Source: SFWF01 sp045539095 (GTDB taxonomy: Bacteria > Bacillota > Clostridia > Oscillospirales > Acutalibacteraceae). From it: a stretch of 31,386 nt of DNA. The translations under genes were made by a program, and so were the position numbers. A model generated the notes under the pieces. The model did not search any database and was not told the DNA's origin. It saw nothing but the letters and a program-made list of their open reading frames with translations. Shown one piece after another: positions 15,332 through 23,034 of the stretch (position 1 is its first letter; each line of letters starts with the position of its first letter). The stretch spans positions 1 through 31,386 of the forward strand of contig JAZQER010000005.1 in NCBI GenBank assembly GCA_045539095.1, in the 5' to 3' direction.

Positions 15332-15484
15332 ATGGAAAGAATTAAGACTTTAAGCTCAAGAAACCTTGAAGCAACAGCTTCAACCGGCGGTTGCGGCGAG
15401 TGCCAGACCTCTTGCCAGTCTGCAAGCAAGACTTCCTGCTCGGTAGCTAACCAGCAGTGCGAAAAGTGCAAGGCTGAAAAATAA
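15332..15484 (+). CDS. scfA: SCIFF ranthipeptide precursor (variant cysteine pattern)
   Basis: This 50-residue peptide begins MERIKTLSSRNLEAT and is the substrate of the maturase encoded next. It has six Cys (21, 24, 28, 36, 43, 46), the hallmark GCGECQTSC and the six-in-forty-five layout of SCIFF ranthipeptides, in which a radical SAM enzyme makes a Cys-to-carbon thioether. Compared with the family sequence I recall (QSACKTSCTVGNQ), it reads QSASKTSCSVANQ: the fourth family Cys is Ser32, the Thr five residues later is Ser37, and an additional Cys46 sits near the C-terminus. GGGAGG lies eight bases before the ATG. It ends just before an attenuator-like hairpin. Confidence 0.92.
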   Translation: MERIKTLSSRNLEATASTGGCGECQTSCQSASKTSCSVANQQCEKCKAEK

Positions 15485-15502
15485 GAATTTTTAAAAAGAC
15501 TT

Positions 15503-15528
15503 AGCCGCAGGGATTCTGCGGCTATTTT
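15503..15528 (+). terminator. Attenuator-like hairpin between SCIFF and its maturase
   Basis: A perfect 8-bp stem AGCCGCAG/CTGCGGCT (15503-15510 with 15516-15523) with a GGATT loop is followed by ATTTTTC. It lies in the 58-base gap between precursor and maturase. A partial terminator here would make far more precursor than maturase mRNA, which suits a peptide/enzyme pair. Confidence 0.8.
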
Positions 15529-15542
15529 TCTATGGAGATACT

Positions 15543-16928
15543 ATGATACACGCATATAAGCTTAACGGATACAATATTATACTTGATGTAAACTCGGGAT
15601 GCGTCCACGTTGTTGACGAGGTCGCTTTTGATATAATACGGGATTATGAGTCAAAAGACCAAGATACTATAGTCGCAGAAGCATTAAAGAAATACGGCGA
15701 CCGACCCGACGTAAACGAAGAAGATATAAACAATGTTTTTGAGGACATTGAGGCGCTGAAAGCCGAGGGAAAGCTCTTTACCGAGGATAAATTCCGTGCG
15801 CTCGCGAGTCAGTTCAAAAAGCGTCAGTCGGTTATCAAGGCTATCTGTCTGCACGTTGCGCACGACTGCAACCTTGCCTGCAAATACTGCTTTGCGGGAG
15901 AGGGCGAATACCATGGCGCCCGCGGTCTTATGTCCTTTGAGGTCGGAAAAAAGGCTCTTGATTTCCTCGTTCAAAATTCGGGTACCAGAAAAAACCTTGA
16001 GGTTGACTTTTTCGGCGGTGAGCCGTCACTCAATTTCGAGGTTGTAAAAAAACTCGTCGAGTACGGCAGAAGCATTGAAAAGGCGGCGAAGAAAAACTTC
16101 CGCTTCACATATACCACCAACGGCATCATTTTAAACGACGAGATAATGGATTTCTGCAATAAGGAAATGAGCAATGTCGTGCTGTCCCTCGACGGCAGAC
16201 GTGAGGTAAATGACCGTATGCGTGTTTTCCGCGGTGGCAAAGGCTCATATGATAATATTGTTCCCAAATTTCAGAAATTTGCCGAGTCGCGTGGACAAAA
16301 GGATTATTATATAAGAGGTACATATACCCATTATAATACCAATTTTGCGGCAGATATTCTGCATATGGCAGACCTCGGCTTTAAAGAGATATCTATAGAG
16401 CCTGTGGTGGCTGACCCCAAAGAGCCGTACGCTTTAAAGGAGTCCGACCTGCCCGTTCTTCTCGAGCAGTATGAAATTCTCGCCAAAGAGATGATAAAGA
16501 GAAGCAAAAAGGGTGATGGCTTCACCTTCTACCACTATATGATAGACCTTGACGGCGGTCCCTGTGTTGTAAAACGTGTTTCGGGCTGTGGTGTAGGTAC
16601 CGAATATATGGCGGTCACCCCGAACGGTGACCTTTACCCATGTCACCAGTTTGCAGGCGACCCGAACTTCCTGCTTGGAAATGTAGCGGTGGGTATTACC
16701 AATAATAAGGTGATCGAGCAGTTCAAGGAATGTAATATCTACTCGCACAAAGAATGTGATGACTGCTTTGCAAGAATGTACTGCTCAGGAGGTTGTGCCG
16801 CTAACGCATATCACTCGACAGGCAGTGTGAACGGTGTTTATGCGCTTGGCTGTGAGCTTCACAGAAAGCGTATCGAGTGTGCTATTATGATAAAGGCGGC
16901 GGAGGCTTATCCGAATGAAGATGCTTAA
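15543..16928 (+). CDS. scfB: SCIFF maturation radical SAM/SPASM enzyme
   Basis: This 461-residue thioether-forming radical SAM maturase has an N-terminal RiPP-recognition (PqqD-like) region at about 1-90. The radical SAM core has CxxxCxxC at Cys109, Cys113 and Cys116 (HDCNLACKYCF), then FFGGEP (157-161) and TTNG. A SPASM-type auxiliary-cluster domain follows with Cys341, Cys349, Cys367, Cys397, Cys405, Cys408, Cys414, Cys418 and Cys437. The context right after a SCIFF precursor confirms the assignment. The ATG follows TATGGAGAT. The end overlaps the next small gene by 14 bases. Confidence 0.95.
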   Translation: MIHAYKLNGYNIILDVNSGCVHVVDEVAFDIIRDYESKDQDTIVAEALKKYGDRPDVNEEDINNVFEDIEALKAEGKLFTEDKFRALASQFKKRQSVIKAICLHVAHDCNLACKYCFAGEGEYHGARGLMSFEVGKKALDFLVQNSGTRKNLEVDFFGGEPSLNFEVVKKLVEYGRSIEKAAKKNFRFTYTTNGIILNDEIMDFCNKEMSNVVLSLDGRREVNDRMRVFRGGKGSYDNIVPKFQKFAESRGQKDYYIRGTYTHYNTNFAADILHMADLGFKEISIEPVVADPKEPYALKESDLPVLLEQYEILAKEMIKRSKKGDGFTFYHYMIDLDGGPCVVKRVSGCGVGTEYMAVTPNGDLYPCHQFAGDPNFLLGNVAVGITNNKVIEQFKECNIYSHKECDDCFARMYCSGGCAANAYHSTGSVNGVYALGCELHRKRIECAIMIKAAEAYPNEDA

Positions 16929-17136
16929 ATTTCTTTTTCCGCTCTCCTACAGATACGATACACCTAAAAAGATGTTTGTATCATTGCTTATCTATATCGC
17001 GATATATATTATCGGTTGCTATCTACCCATAAGTTTTGCAAGTCTTATCACTTCGGTATATGTTTTTGTCGGAGGCGGTATACTTATGGTGAACTACATT
17101 TTGAAATGTAAAGGAGACGGTGATGGAACAAAGTAG
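16915..17136 (+). CDS. Small two-helix membrane protein of the SCIFF operon
   Basis: This 73-residue protein has a short basic N-terminus and two hydrophobic segments (about 22-40 and 44-63), ending in a charged tail. I do not recognise the family. It starts inside the last codons of the maturase, with GGAGG about ten bases upstream. A second in-frame ATG two codons later is also possible. It overlaps the following glycosyltransferase by 14 bases, so it sits in a coupled chain maturase-this-GT-C. Small TM proteins occur near other SCIFF loci, but whether this one is related is unknown. Confidence 0.7.
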   Translation: MKMLKFLFPLSYRYDTPKKMFVSLLIYIAIYIIGCYLPISFASLITSVYVFVGGGILMVNYILKCKGDGDGTK

Positions 17137-18430
17137 AAAATTTTCGGCCATTTTTTCGATAAGAATAGTTGTTTGTCTCGCGCTTAGCGGTATTATGTTC
17201 GGCTTTATAATGTTGCAGAATCCACTCGCTGAGCTTGACTTAGAGGATAATATTGCTGCCGCGCTGCTTTTCTCTTTGCTTTATCTTGCTGTTCTGATAT
17301 TTTTAGCCCTTGATAGAAAAGCGAAAAATATACCGCTTCTTTTTACGGCAGCAAGTGTCGCCGCCCTTATCGTTATACGGGTGGCTCTGCTTTGCAACAA
17401 TGCACCCGATTATTATAATTTCCTCGGCGGTTGGGTCGAACAGATGAGAGGCCTTTCGGTCGGGGAGGCAATGAGAGAAAAAATCGGCGACTATAATATG
17501 CCGTACCTTTACTTTCTGCTCGCAGTTTCACGTATTGATATTGACGCTCAGTTGCTTATAAAGTGGTTTTCCTGCTGTTTTGATTTCGTAACCGCGTTTT
17601 TTGTGATGAAAACGGTGGCACTAAAAACCGAAAACCGCCTTTGGCATCATCTCAGTTTTCTGCTTGCACTGGCTCTGCCTACGGTACTGCTCAATAGCTC
17701 ATATCTCGCACAGTGCGACGCTATTCTCGCCGCGTTTTGCACCGCCACACTTTACTATTCACTCAATGGCGACGGTATAAAGGCGGTCATAGCCTTTTCG
17801 CTCGGATTTTCGCTGAAACTTCAGGCAATTTTTATACTGCCGGCAGTTATCGTCTGTTTTATTACAAAGAAATTTAAGCTATGGCATGCCGCTTTGTTCC
17901 CCGTCGCATTTTTCATAACACTTTTGCCCGCTATAATCGCAGGCAGAAGTCTTATAGACTGTGTGCGCATTTATTTCGATCAGGCGTCGCAGTATCCGAG
18001 TCTCACACTCAGCGCGCCCAGCATGTGGCAGCTTTTCGGGGATGTGCAGTTCGAGCCCTTTAACACCTTCGGCATAATGCTGACGGGAATGGCGGTGGCC
18101 GTTCTGCTTTACATCTGCTATATCTACAGAGATAGGATAGATACACAAGCTATGGTAGAACTATTTTATATATCGGCATTGATGCTTCCGTTTTTGCTTC
18201 CACGTATGCACGAAAGATATTTCTATCTTGCTGATGTCCTGTCGGTCACGGTCTTTTTCTATGACCGCCGACGCTGGTATGTACCGCTGATTACAGTGCT
18301 TTCTTCGCTCAACGCTTATTTTTGCTTCCTCGGAGGAAATCCGCTTGAGCCTGCATGGTGCGCTGTGGCACTGCTCATAATACTTTCCATTTCCCTAAAA
18401 ACCTTTGTTGAAAGGATAAAAACTGTATGA
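17123..18430 (+). CDS. GT-C mannosyltransferase-like membrane protein (Gpi18/COG5542 type)
   Basis: This 435-residue polytopic protein has about ten to twelve hydrophobic segments. The first loop contains NAPDYYNFLGGWVEQMR, with an acidic Asp as expected of the catalytic loop of lipid-phosphosugar-dependent GT-C enzymes. Near the end, LPRMHERYFYLADVLSV is typical of COG5542 (Gpi18-like mannosyltransferases). It would glycosylate something on the outer face of the membrane, with the acceptor unknown. The ATG at 17123 has AAGGAG six bases upstream; the GTG codon directly before it is too close to that site. It overlaps the NUDIX gene by four bases (ATGA). Confidence 0.8.
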   Translation: MEQSRKFSAIFSIRIVVCLALSGIMFGFIMLQNPLAELDLEDNIAAALLFSLLYLAVLIFLALDRKAKNIPLLFTAASVAALIVIRVALLCNNAPDYYNFLGGWVEQMRGLSVGEAMREKIGDYNMPYLYFLLAVSRIDIDAQLLIKWFSCCFDFVTAFFVMKTVALKTENRLWHHLSFLLALALPTVLLNSSYLAQCDAILAAFCTATLYYSLNGDGIKAVIAFSLGFSLKLQAIFILPAVIVCFITKKFKLWHAALFPVAFFITLLPAIIAGRSLIDCVRIYFDQASQYPSLTLSAPSMWQLFGDVQFEPFNTFGIMLTGMAVAVLLYICYIYRDRIDTQAMVELFYISALMLPFLLPRMHERYFYLADVLSVTVFFYDRRRWYVPLITVLSSLNAYFCFLGGNPLEPAWCAVALLIILSISLKTFVERIKTV

Positions 18431-18975
18431 ATTTAGAAGAAAAGCAGATAAAAGCCGAATATTTATATAAGGGCAAAATAATAAATGTCCGTCGCGATGA
18501 GATAGAGCTTCCGAACGGCGCTCCCGCTTTTCGCGAGGTGGTCGAACATCCCGGCGGTGTTTGTGTAGCTGCCCTTACAGATAATGACGAGGTGTTTTTT
18601 GTAAGACAGTACCGCTATCCCTACAGTGAGGTTATCTTAGAAATTCCCGCGGGAAAACGCGACTCGCGCGATGAGGATCCTCTTGAATGTGGAAAGAGAG
18701 AACTAAAGGAAGAAACTGGCGCCTCTGCCGAAAAATACATCTTTCTCGGTGAGCTTTACCCCACTCCGGGTTACTGCGGTGAGATAATCTATATGTTCGG
18801 TGCGACGGGACTCTCGTTCGGTGAACAGGACCCTGACGATGACGAGTTTTTAGAGGTCGAAAGAATTCCTCTTGAAAAAGCGGTCGAAATGGTAATGAGC
18901 GGCAAGATAAAGGATGCAAAGACTCAAGCTGCAGTGTTAAAAATTAAATATTATAAGGATAAAGGGAAAATATAG
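18427..18975 (+). CDS. ADP-ribose pyrophosphatase-like NUDIX hydrolase
   Basis: This 182-residue protein starts with the YqkG/NudF-type N-terminus (KIINVRRDEIELPNG, REVVEHPGG) and has EIPAGK leading into the NUDIX box. The helix RELKEETGA is intact. One residue is inserted between the box Gly and the first Glu, as seen in some relatives. The family hydrolyses ADP-ribose to AMP and ribose 5-phosphate. The ATG overlaps the glycosyltransferase stop codon, and it is the last gene before a strong terminator. Confidence 0.9.
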   Translation: MNLEEKQIKAEYLYKGKIINVRRDEIELPNGAPAFREVVEHPGGVCVAALTDNDEVFFVRQYRYPYSEVILEIPAGKRDSRDEDPLECGKRELKEETGASAEKYIFLGELYPTPGYCGEIIYMFGATGLSFGEQDPDDDEFLEVERIPLEKAVEMVMSGKIKDAKTQAAVLKIKYYKDKGKI

Positions 18976-18977
18976 AA

Positions 18978-19030
18978 AATCCCCCAAAGGATACACTCGC
19001 AGAGCGGTGTCTCCTTTGGGGGATTATTTT
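18978..19030. terminator. Bidirectional terminator between convergent operons
   Basis: A 13-bp stem AATCCCCCAAAGG/CCTTTGGGGGATT (18978-18990 with 19013-19025, plus further ACACTCGC/GCGGTGT pairing inside) is followed by ATTTTTA on the plus strand and TTTCTATATTTT on the minus strand. It separates the SCIFF operon from the convergent PHP gene and can serve both. Confidence 0.9.
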
Positions 19031-19041
19031 TAGCGGCGCTT

Positions 19042-19866
19042 TTATTTTAATTTTCTCGGCTCAAAGCCGTTTTTTGTGAGAACGAAAACCTCTTTGAAGC
19101 CACAGTCGGATATAAGCTTTACGGCATCATCAAAGCCTGTATTTAGCTTTTCCATATCGTGGCAATCGGAGGTGATGATAACTCCGCAACCAAGAGCCTT
19201 TATCTCTTTAAGGATAAATCTTGATGGGTATGGGGTGAGTCGGTAACCGCGGGGTATCCCTCCGACATTGACCTCGTAAAGTCGGCACTTGGGGGATAGC
19301 GCGTGAAGCGCTTCCAGAGCATAATTCTTATATTCATTAGATTCAATATCAAAAAAAGGTATTTTCTCGCAGTGTTTTGCAACTATGTCGAAGTGACCTA
19401 CAATATCAGGAATTATACTTTCGGGAAGCCTTGCAAGCTCTTCATAATATTCCTTTGCGAATAACATGCCGTTGCCGCCGTAGTTTCGGTCAATTATTCT
19501 TTTGACACCGTGGGCAGTGATATCAAAATCAATAACCTCGTTGCCTTTTTTTATATAATGTACTGAGCCGATGGTATAGTCATAATCCGATAGGTCGGTC
19601 TCGGACAAAGCGTCATATTCTATGCCGAGAAAAATTTCAAGCTGGCCTTTGTATTTTTCTTTAAGCGCGTTAACCTCTTTTTTATAGGCTAGGGTGCCTT
19701 CGCGTGTCATAGCATATGAGGCGGGAATACTGTCAGGCATAGTTGCGTGACCTGAGAAACCAAGCGACTCAAAACCGAGGTCAATTGCTTTTTTGACAAT
19801 ATCCTCAGCGGAGTTTCTTCCGTCGCAATAGGTTGTATGAGTATGTAAATTCTGAAGATATTTCAC
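19042..19866 (-). CDS. hisK: PHP-family histidinol-phosphatase
   Basis: This 274-residue polymerase-and-histidinol-phosphatase domain enzyme starts with NLHTHTTYCDG (His8, His10, Asp15). It then shows SGHATM, GIEYD, GSVHY, VGHFD and SDCHDME, the full set of metal ligands. It most resembles B. subtilis-type histidinol-phosphatases (HisJ/HisK), which dephosphorylate L-histidinol phosphate. There are no other histidine genes nearby, so a different phosphoester substrate is possible. The start is GTG at 19866 with GGAGGTG six bases upstream. It lies 46 bases behind the ABC gene with no terminator between. Confidence 0.85.
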   Translation of the reverse strand: MKYLQNLHTHTTYCDGRNSAEDIVKKAIDLGFESLGFSGHATMPDSIPASYAMTREGTLAYKKEVNALKEKYKGQLEIFLGIEYDALSETDLSDYDYTIGSVHYIKKGNEVIDFDITAHGVKRIIDRNYGGNGMLFAKEYYEELARLPESIIPDIVGHFDIVAKHCEKIPFFDIESNEYKNYALEALHALSPKCRLYEVNVGGIPRGYRLTPYPSRFILKEIKALGCGVIITSDCHDMEKLNTGFDDAVKLISDCGFKEVFVLTKNGFEPRKLK

Positions 19867-19912
19867 TAATCACACCTCCGTTTTATTTTTCAACCGATTA
19901 AGGCTTAAGAGA

Positions 19913-22870
19913 TTACAGGGCTCTGATAGAATCAACAGGTTTCTTCTTCGCCGCATTGTATACGGGTAAGAAGGTCGCAACCACTGTCGTTACAAATGCT
20001 ATAAGAATTACTACCGCGATAGATACGGGGCCGAATACGAGGAGTGATGCTCCGATACCCTCTGCAAGGTAGATATTAAGCAAGCCACAGCCGAAGAAGC
20101 AGCAGACCGTCGAGAGAATAACGCATATAAGCGCTATAAAGAATGACTCGGAGAAAAATATCTTGAATACATCGAGACTTCTCGCGCCGACGGCTCTGAG
20201 TATTCCGATCTCGCGCTTTTTCTGAGAGATTGATACCGAGATGAAGTTGGAAAGCAGGAGTGCCGCGAATACTGCAAGCACCAGACCCACATAGAGGAAT
20301 ATCTGAGAGAGATCCTTTACAAGGTCATCTATCATACGAAGATTTTCAATAAGCGAGCTCGTAAGCTGCAGACGGGTAGAGTTCTCATCAAACTCTTCGT
20401 TTTTATAGATATTCCAATAGGTATCGCTCTGTGCGTTAGAGGCATCATAGGGCAGATAAGCAGTGCCGTAAAGCGCATTTCTGTCTGAATCATAGTTGGT
20501 TTCAAGAGTCGAATAATATTCGGTAGACGCTTTCTGTTCTTCCCAAAGTGTCGAAACAGTATCATCGCTGAGGTAGATGCGGTCACCCACTTGGTTGCTT
20601 CGGGGAACATCAACGATTCCGACTATCGAAAGCTCTCTTGTGTCACCGTAAAGCAATCCGTCCCGATTTGAGTAGAGTCTGAACGCCATCTTTAATGAAA
20701 TACCATATTTTGAAAGCTTTAAAACAGCTGTTTTGGTTTTTGAAGCAAGCTCATCGTCAGTGAATTCTGTAAACCCTTCTTTGTCGCCCTCATAGTTATA
20801 GACACCGCCTGCGGATAACTCCCAAAGGGAATTTGAAAGGTCGTAAAGCTCCTGAGGAACTTCTTTGGCGTTTTCGGCCTTTTGGTTTATGAGATTATTT
20901 ACGGCTTCAGCGGCGTAATTGCCGAATAGCTCGCGTGATACGATAACTTCGCCCTCGGCAGGTGTCATTTTGCCCGAAACAAGCTCAGTATACGGTGCGT
21001 CATCAGGTATATTCGAAACTGCGGAATAGACCGCGTTAGAATGTTCGGGGATATTTACCGAGCCGTCTTTCTGTATCAATGCTGTGGCTATAGTATGATA
21101 TTCGTCCGCGTCGCTGACATAGGGGCGATTTTGCTCTGATATATCCTCAAGTCGGTCGAATGATACAAATGCCATGGTATGCAGCCCGTCCTGCAGATAA
21201 GAGGTAAAATTATATACTGTAATACCGTTTGCGTCCTGAGAGTCCTTTAAAGAGTCATATTTTTCAGGGATAGCGCCGCTGTCAAGTATTCCCACTACGG
21301 TATAGGCGGTGCCGCCGAGAGATATTTTCTTTCCAATGATATCCTCGCGAGAATTCAGTTCAAGCTCTTTACCCTCGTCAGAATACACATTGCAGTTATA
21401 CATAACATCAGCAGTATATGAGGATATAACTATCTCGTCCTTATTTTTTGGATAGCTTCCGTTAATTCTTTGGCGAAGAGAATTACCCTCAGGCAGATAA
21501 GCGAAGGAGTAGATATTGTTTACCCAATAGTTCGCGACAGATGTGCGGACAGAAAACTGTGTACCCCAGGTTGAAACACCGCCGAAAACATCATTTCCAA
21601 ACTCTTTGCGAAGCTCAGCTATGTCATCCTCATTGAAATTAGTATCATATGTAACATCATAGGAATCTTCTTCCTCACCGTTAAAATACCATGTCTCTTT
21701 TGCCGAATAGACCTTTTTAACCGACATTACTTCGGGTTTTGTATCCTGAAGTGTCTCACGGAATGTGGCTTCGCTGTCATAAAAGCTAAGTGTAGAAAGC
21801 AGTCCGAACAGGATAAATGCAACGGTGCATAAAAGAGAGGTTATCGCAAGTCGGAAGGGCTTGGTCTTAAGGCTCGAAAGACCTATCTTAATGGCGTGCT
21901 TAGCGGGAAGCCTTGAACGGATGAATCGGCTTTCCTCCTTGGTGTATTGTCTTAGAGTCTGCTTTGAAGTGTCGGTGTCGGTAAACACTTCCTTTTCGCC
22001 CTCATCATTTATGCGACTGACCTTTTTGAAGTTTTTAACGTCGCCATCATTATTTGCGATAATAACATCGTTTTGTGACTTCTTTAAAAAGGTCTTTATC
22101 TTTTCAAAGTCAGATTCGGAAAGCTCGCTGCCGCGTCTTATGCAGAGCACGTCCCCTACCGAGCTTACGTTTTCTGAGAGTGCTCGCTGTTCAAGCTGTG
22201 TTTTTGAAACATCGGAAAGGACTTTTCCGTCTTTCAGCTCGATTATGCGGTCACCGTACTGCTCAGCAAAATCGCGGTCATGTGAAACGACGATGACAAG
22301 CTTGTTTTCGGAAAGCTTTTTAAGTGTATCAAAAACCTGCTTACCCGTGTTAGAGTCAAGCGCGCCGGTCGGTTCATCTGCCATAATTATTTCAGGCGAC
22401 TTTACAAGCGCGCGGGCAATGGCGATACGCTGCTTCTGACCACCCGACAGAGTATTGGGCTTGCGCTTTGCAAAGCCCTGCAGATCGACCTCTTCAAGCA
22501 GAGCGTTTATAGCTGCTTTATCTTTAGTCTTGCCCTGAAGCTCGAGTGCAAGAGCGATATTGTCCTCTACTGAAAATTCATTGAGGATATTATATTCCTG
22601 AAAGATGAAGCCGACATAGGTATTTCGATAACTGTCGAAATCTCCCTGAGAAAAATCCTTACTGCTCCTGCCCTTAACGATTATCTCGCCGTCGGTGGGT
22701 GAGTCAAGTCCTCCGCAGACATTAAGCAGTGTCGACTTACCGCTTCCCGATTTACCGAGCAGGAACACCATACCCTTTTCAGGGAATTGCAGCGTCACTC
22801 CGTCAAGCGCGTGGGTATCGGTGCCGTTTTTCAGTTTATAGATCTTAGTTAGGTTTTTAACTTGTAACAT
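19913..22870 (-). CDS. MacB-topology ABC transporter with very large extracytoplasmic domain
   Basis: This single 985-residue polypeptide joins an ATPase to an FtsX-type permease. The N-terminal NBD has Walker A GKSGSGKST (39-47), Q-loop Gln91, signature LSGGQ (141-145), Walker B IIMADE (161-166) and the His197 switch. A linker of about 110 residues leads to TM1 (about 340-362). Next comes an outside domain of roughly 480 residues, then three C-terminal TMs with the FtsX pattern KKREIGILRAVGA. This order matches MacB, but the outside domain is about twice as long. Such transporters usually work by mechanotransmission or peptide export/resistance. The substrate is unknown and no partner or regulator is adjacent. 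GAGGGGTGG precedes the ATG. Confidence 0.9.
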   Translation of the reverse strand: MLQVKNLTKIYKLKNGTDTHALDGVTLQFPEKGMVFLLGKSGSGKSTLLNVCGGLDSPTDGEIIVKGRSSKDFSQGDFDSYRNTYVGFIFQEYNILNEFSVEDNIALALELQGKTKDKAAINALLEEVDLQGFAKRKPNTLSGGQKQRIAIARALVKSPEIIMADEPTGALDSNTGKQVFDTLKKLSENKLVIVVSHDRDFAEQYGDRIIELKDGKVLSDVSKTQLEQRALSENVSSVGDVLCIRRGSELSESDFEKIKTFLKKSQNDVIIANNDGDVKNFKKVSRINDEGEKEVFTDTDTSKQTLRQYTKEESRFIRSRLPAKHAIKIGLSSLKTKPFRLAITSLLCTVAFILFGLLSTLSFYDSEATFRETLQDTKPEVMSVKKVYSAKETWYFNGEEEDSYDVTYDTNFNEDDIAELRKEFGNDVFGGVSTWGTQFSVRTSVANYWVNNIYSFAYLPEGNSLRQRINGSYPKNKDEIVISSYTADVMYNCNVYSDEGKELELNSREDIIGKKISLGGTAYTVVGILDSGAIPEKYDSLKDSQDANGITVYNFTSYLQDGLHTMAFVSFDRLEDISEQNRPYVSDADEYHTIATALIQKDGSVNIPEHSNAVYSAVSNIPDDAPYTELVSGKMTPAEGEVIVSRELFGNYAAEAVNNLINQKAENAKEVPQELYDLSNSLWELSAGGVYNYEGDKEGFTEFTDDELASKTKTAVLKLSKYGISLKMAFRLYSNRDGLLYGDTRELSIVGIVDVPRSNQVGDRIYLSDDTVSTLWEEQKASTEYYSTLETNYDSDRNALYGTAYLPYDASNAQSDTYWNIYKNEEFDENSTRLQLTSSLIENLRMIDDLVKDLSQIFLYVGLVLAVFAALLLSNFISVSISQKKREIGILRAVGARSLDVFKIFFSESFFIALICVILSTVCCFFGCGLLNIYLAEGIGASLLVFGPVSIAVVILIAFVTTVVATFLPVYNAAKKKPVDSIRAL

Positions 22871-22908
22871 AAATCCACCCCTCAGCTCAGAGTAAAATTA
22901 TTTCCTTA

Positions 22909-22937
22909 AATATATCACATTTTACAAGACTCAGCAA
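22909..22937 (-). promoter_or_regulatory. Probable promoter of the ABC transporter-PHP unit
   Basis: On the minus strand TTGCTG (22937-22932), a 17-base spacer and TATATT (22914-22909) would start transcription near 22902. It lies back to back with the promoter of the enoate-reductase unit, about 27 bases apart. Confidence 0.55.
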
Positions 22938-22963
22938 GAATAAAATAGTCGAATGTTGTTGCC

Positions 22964-22992
22964 TTGACAACAATTTGTCAAAGACATATAAT
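22964..22992 (+). promoter_or_regulatory. Perfect-consensus promoter with overlapping palindromic operator
   Basis: TTGACA (22964-22969), 17 bases, TATAAT (22987-22992): both hexamers are perfect. The -35 hexamer is also the left arm of the inverted repeat TTGACA-ACAATT-TGTCAA (22964-22981), which fills most of the spacer. A repressor bound there would block polymerase. The start is predicted near 23000, 35 bases ahead of the flavoprotein ATG. No regulator gene is adjacent. Confidence 0.85.
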
Positions 22993-23034
22993 TAAAATAG
23001 CGTTAAAATTTAATAAGAAAGAGTGGAGAACAAA

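Noticed and set aside
21825..22439. 204-codon plus-strand frame inside the ABC transporter gene
   Set aside because: It lies antisense to the ATPase domain, is Ser-rich with no domain, and is typical of a shadow frame.
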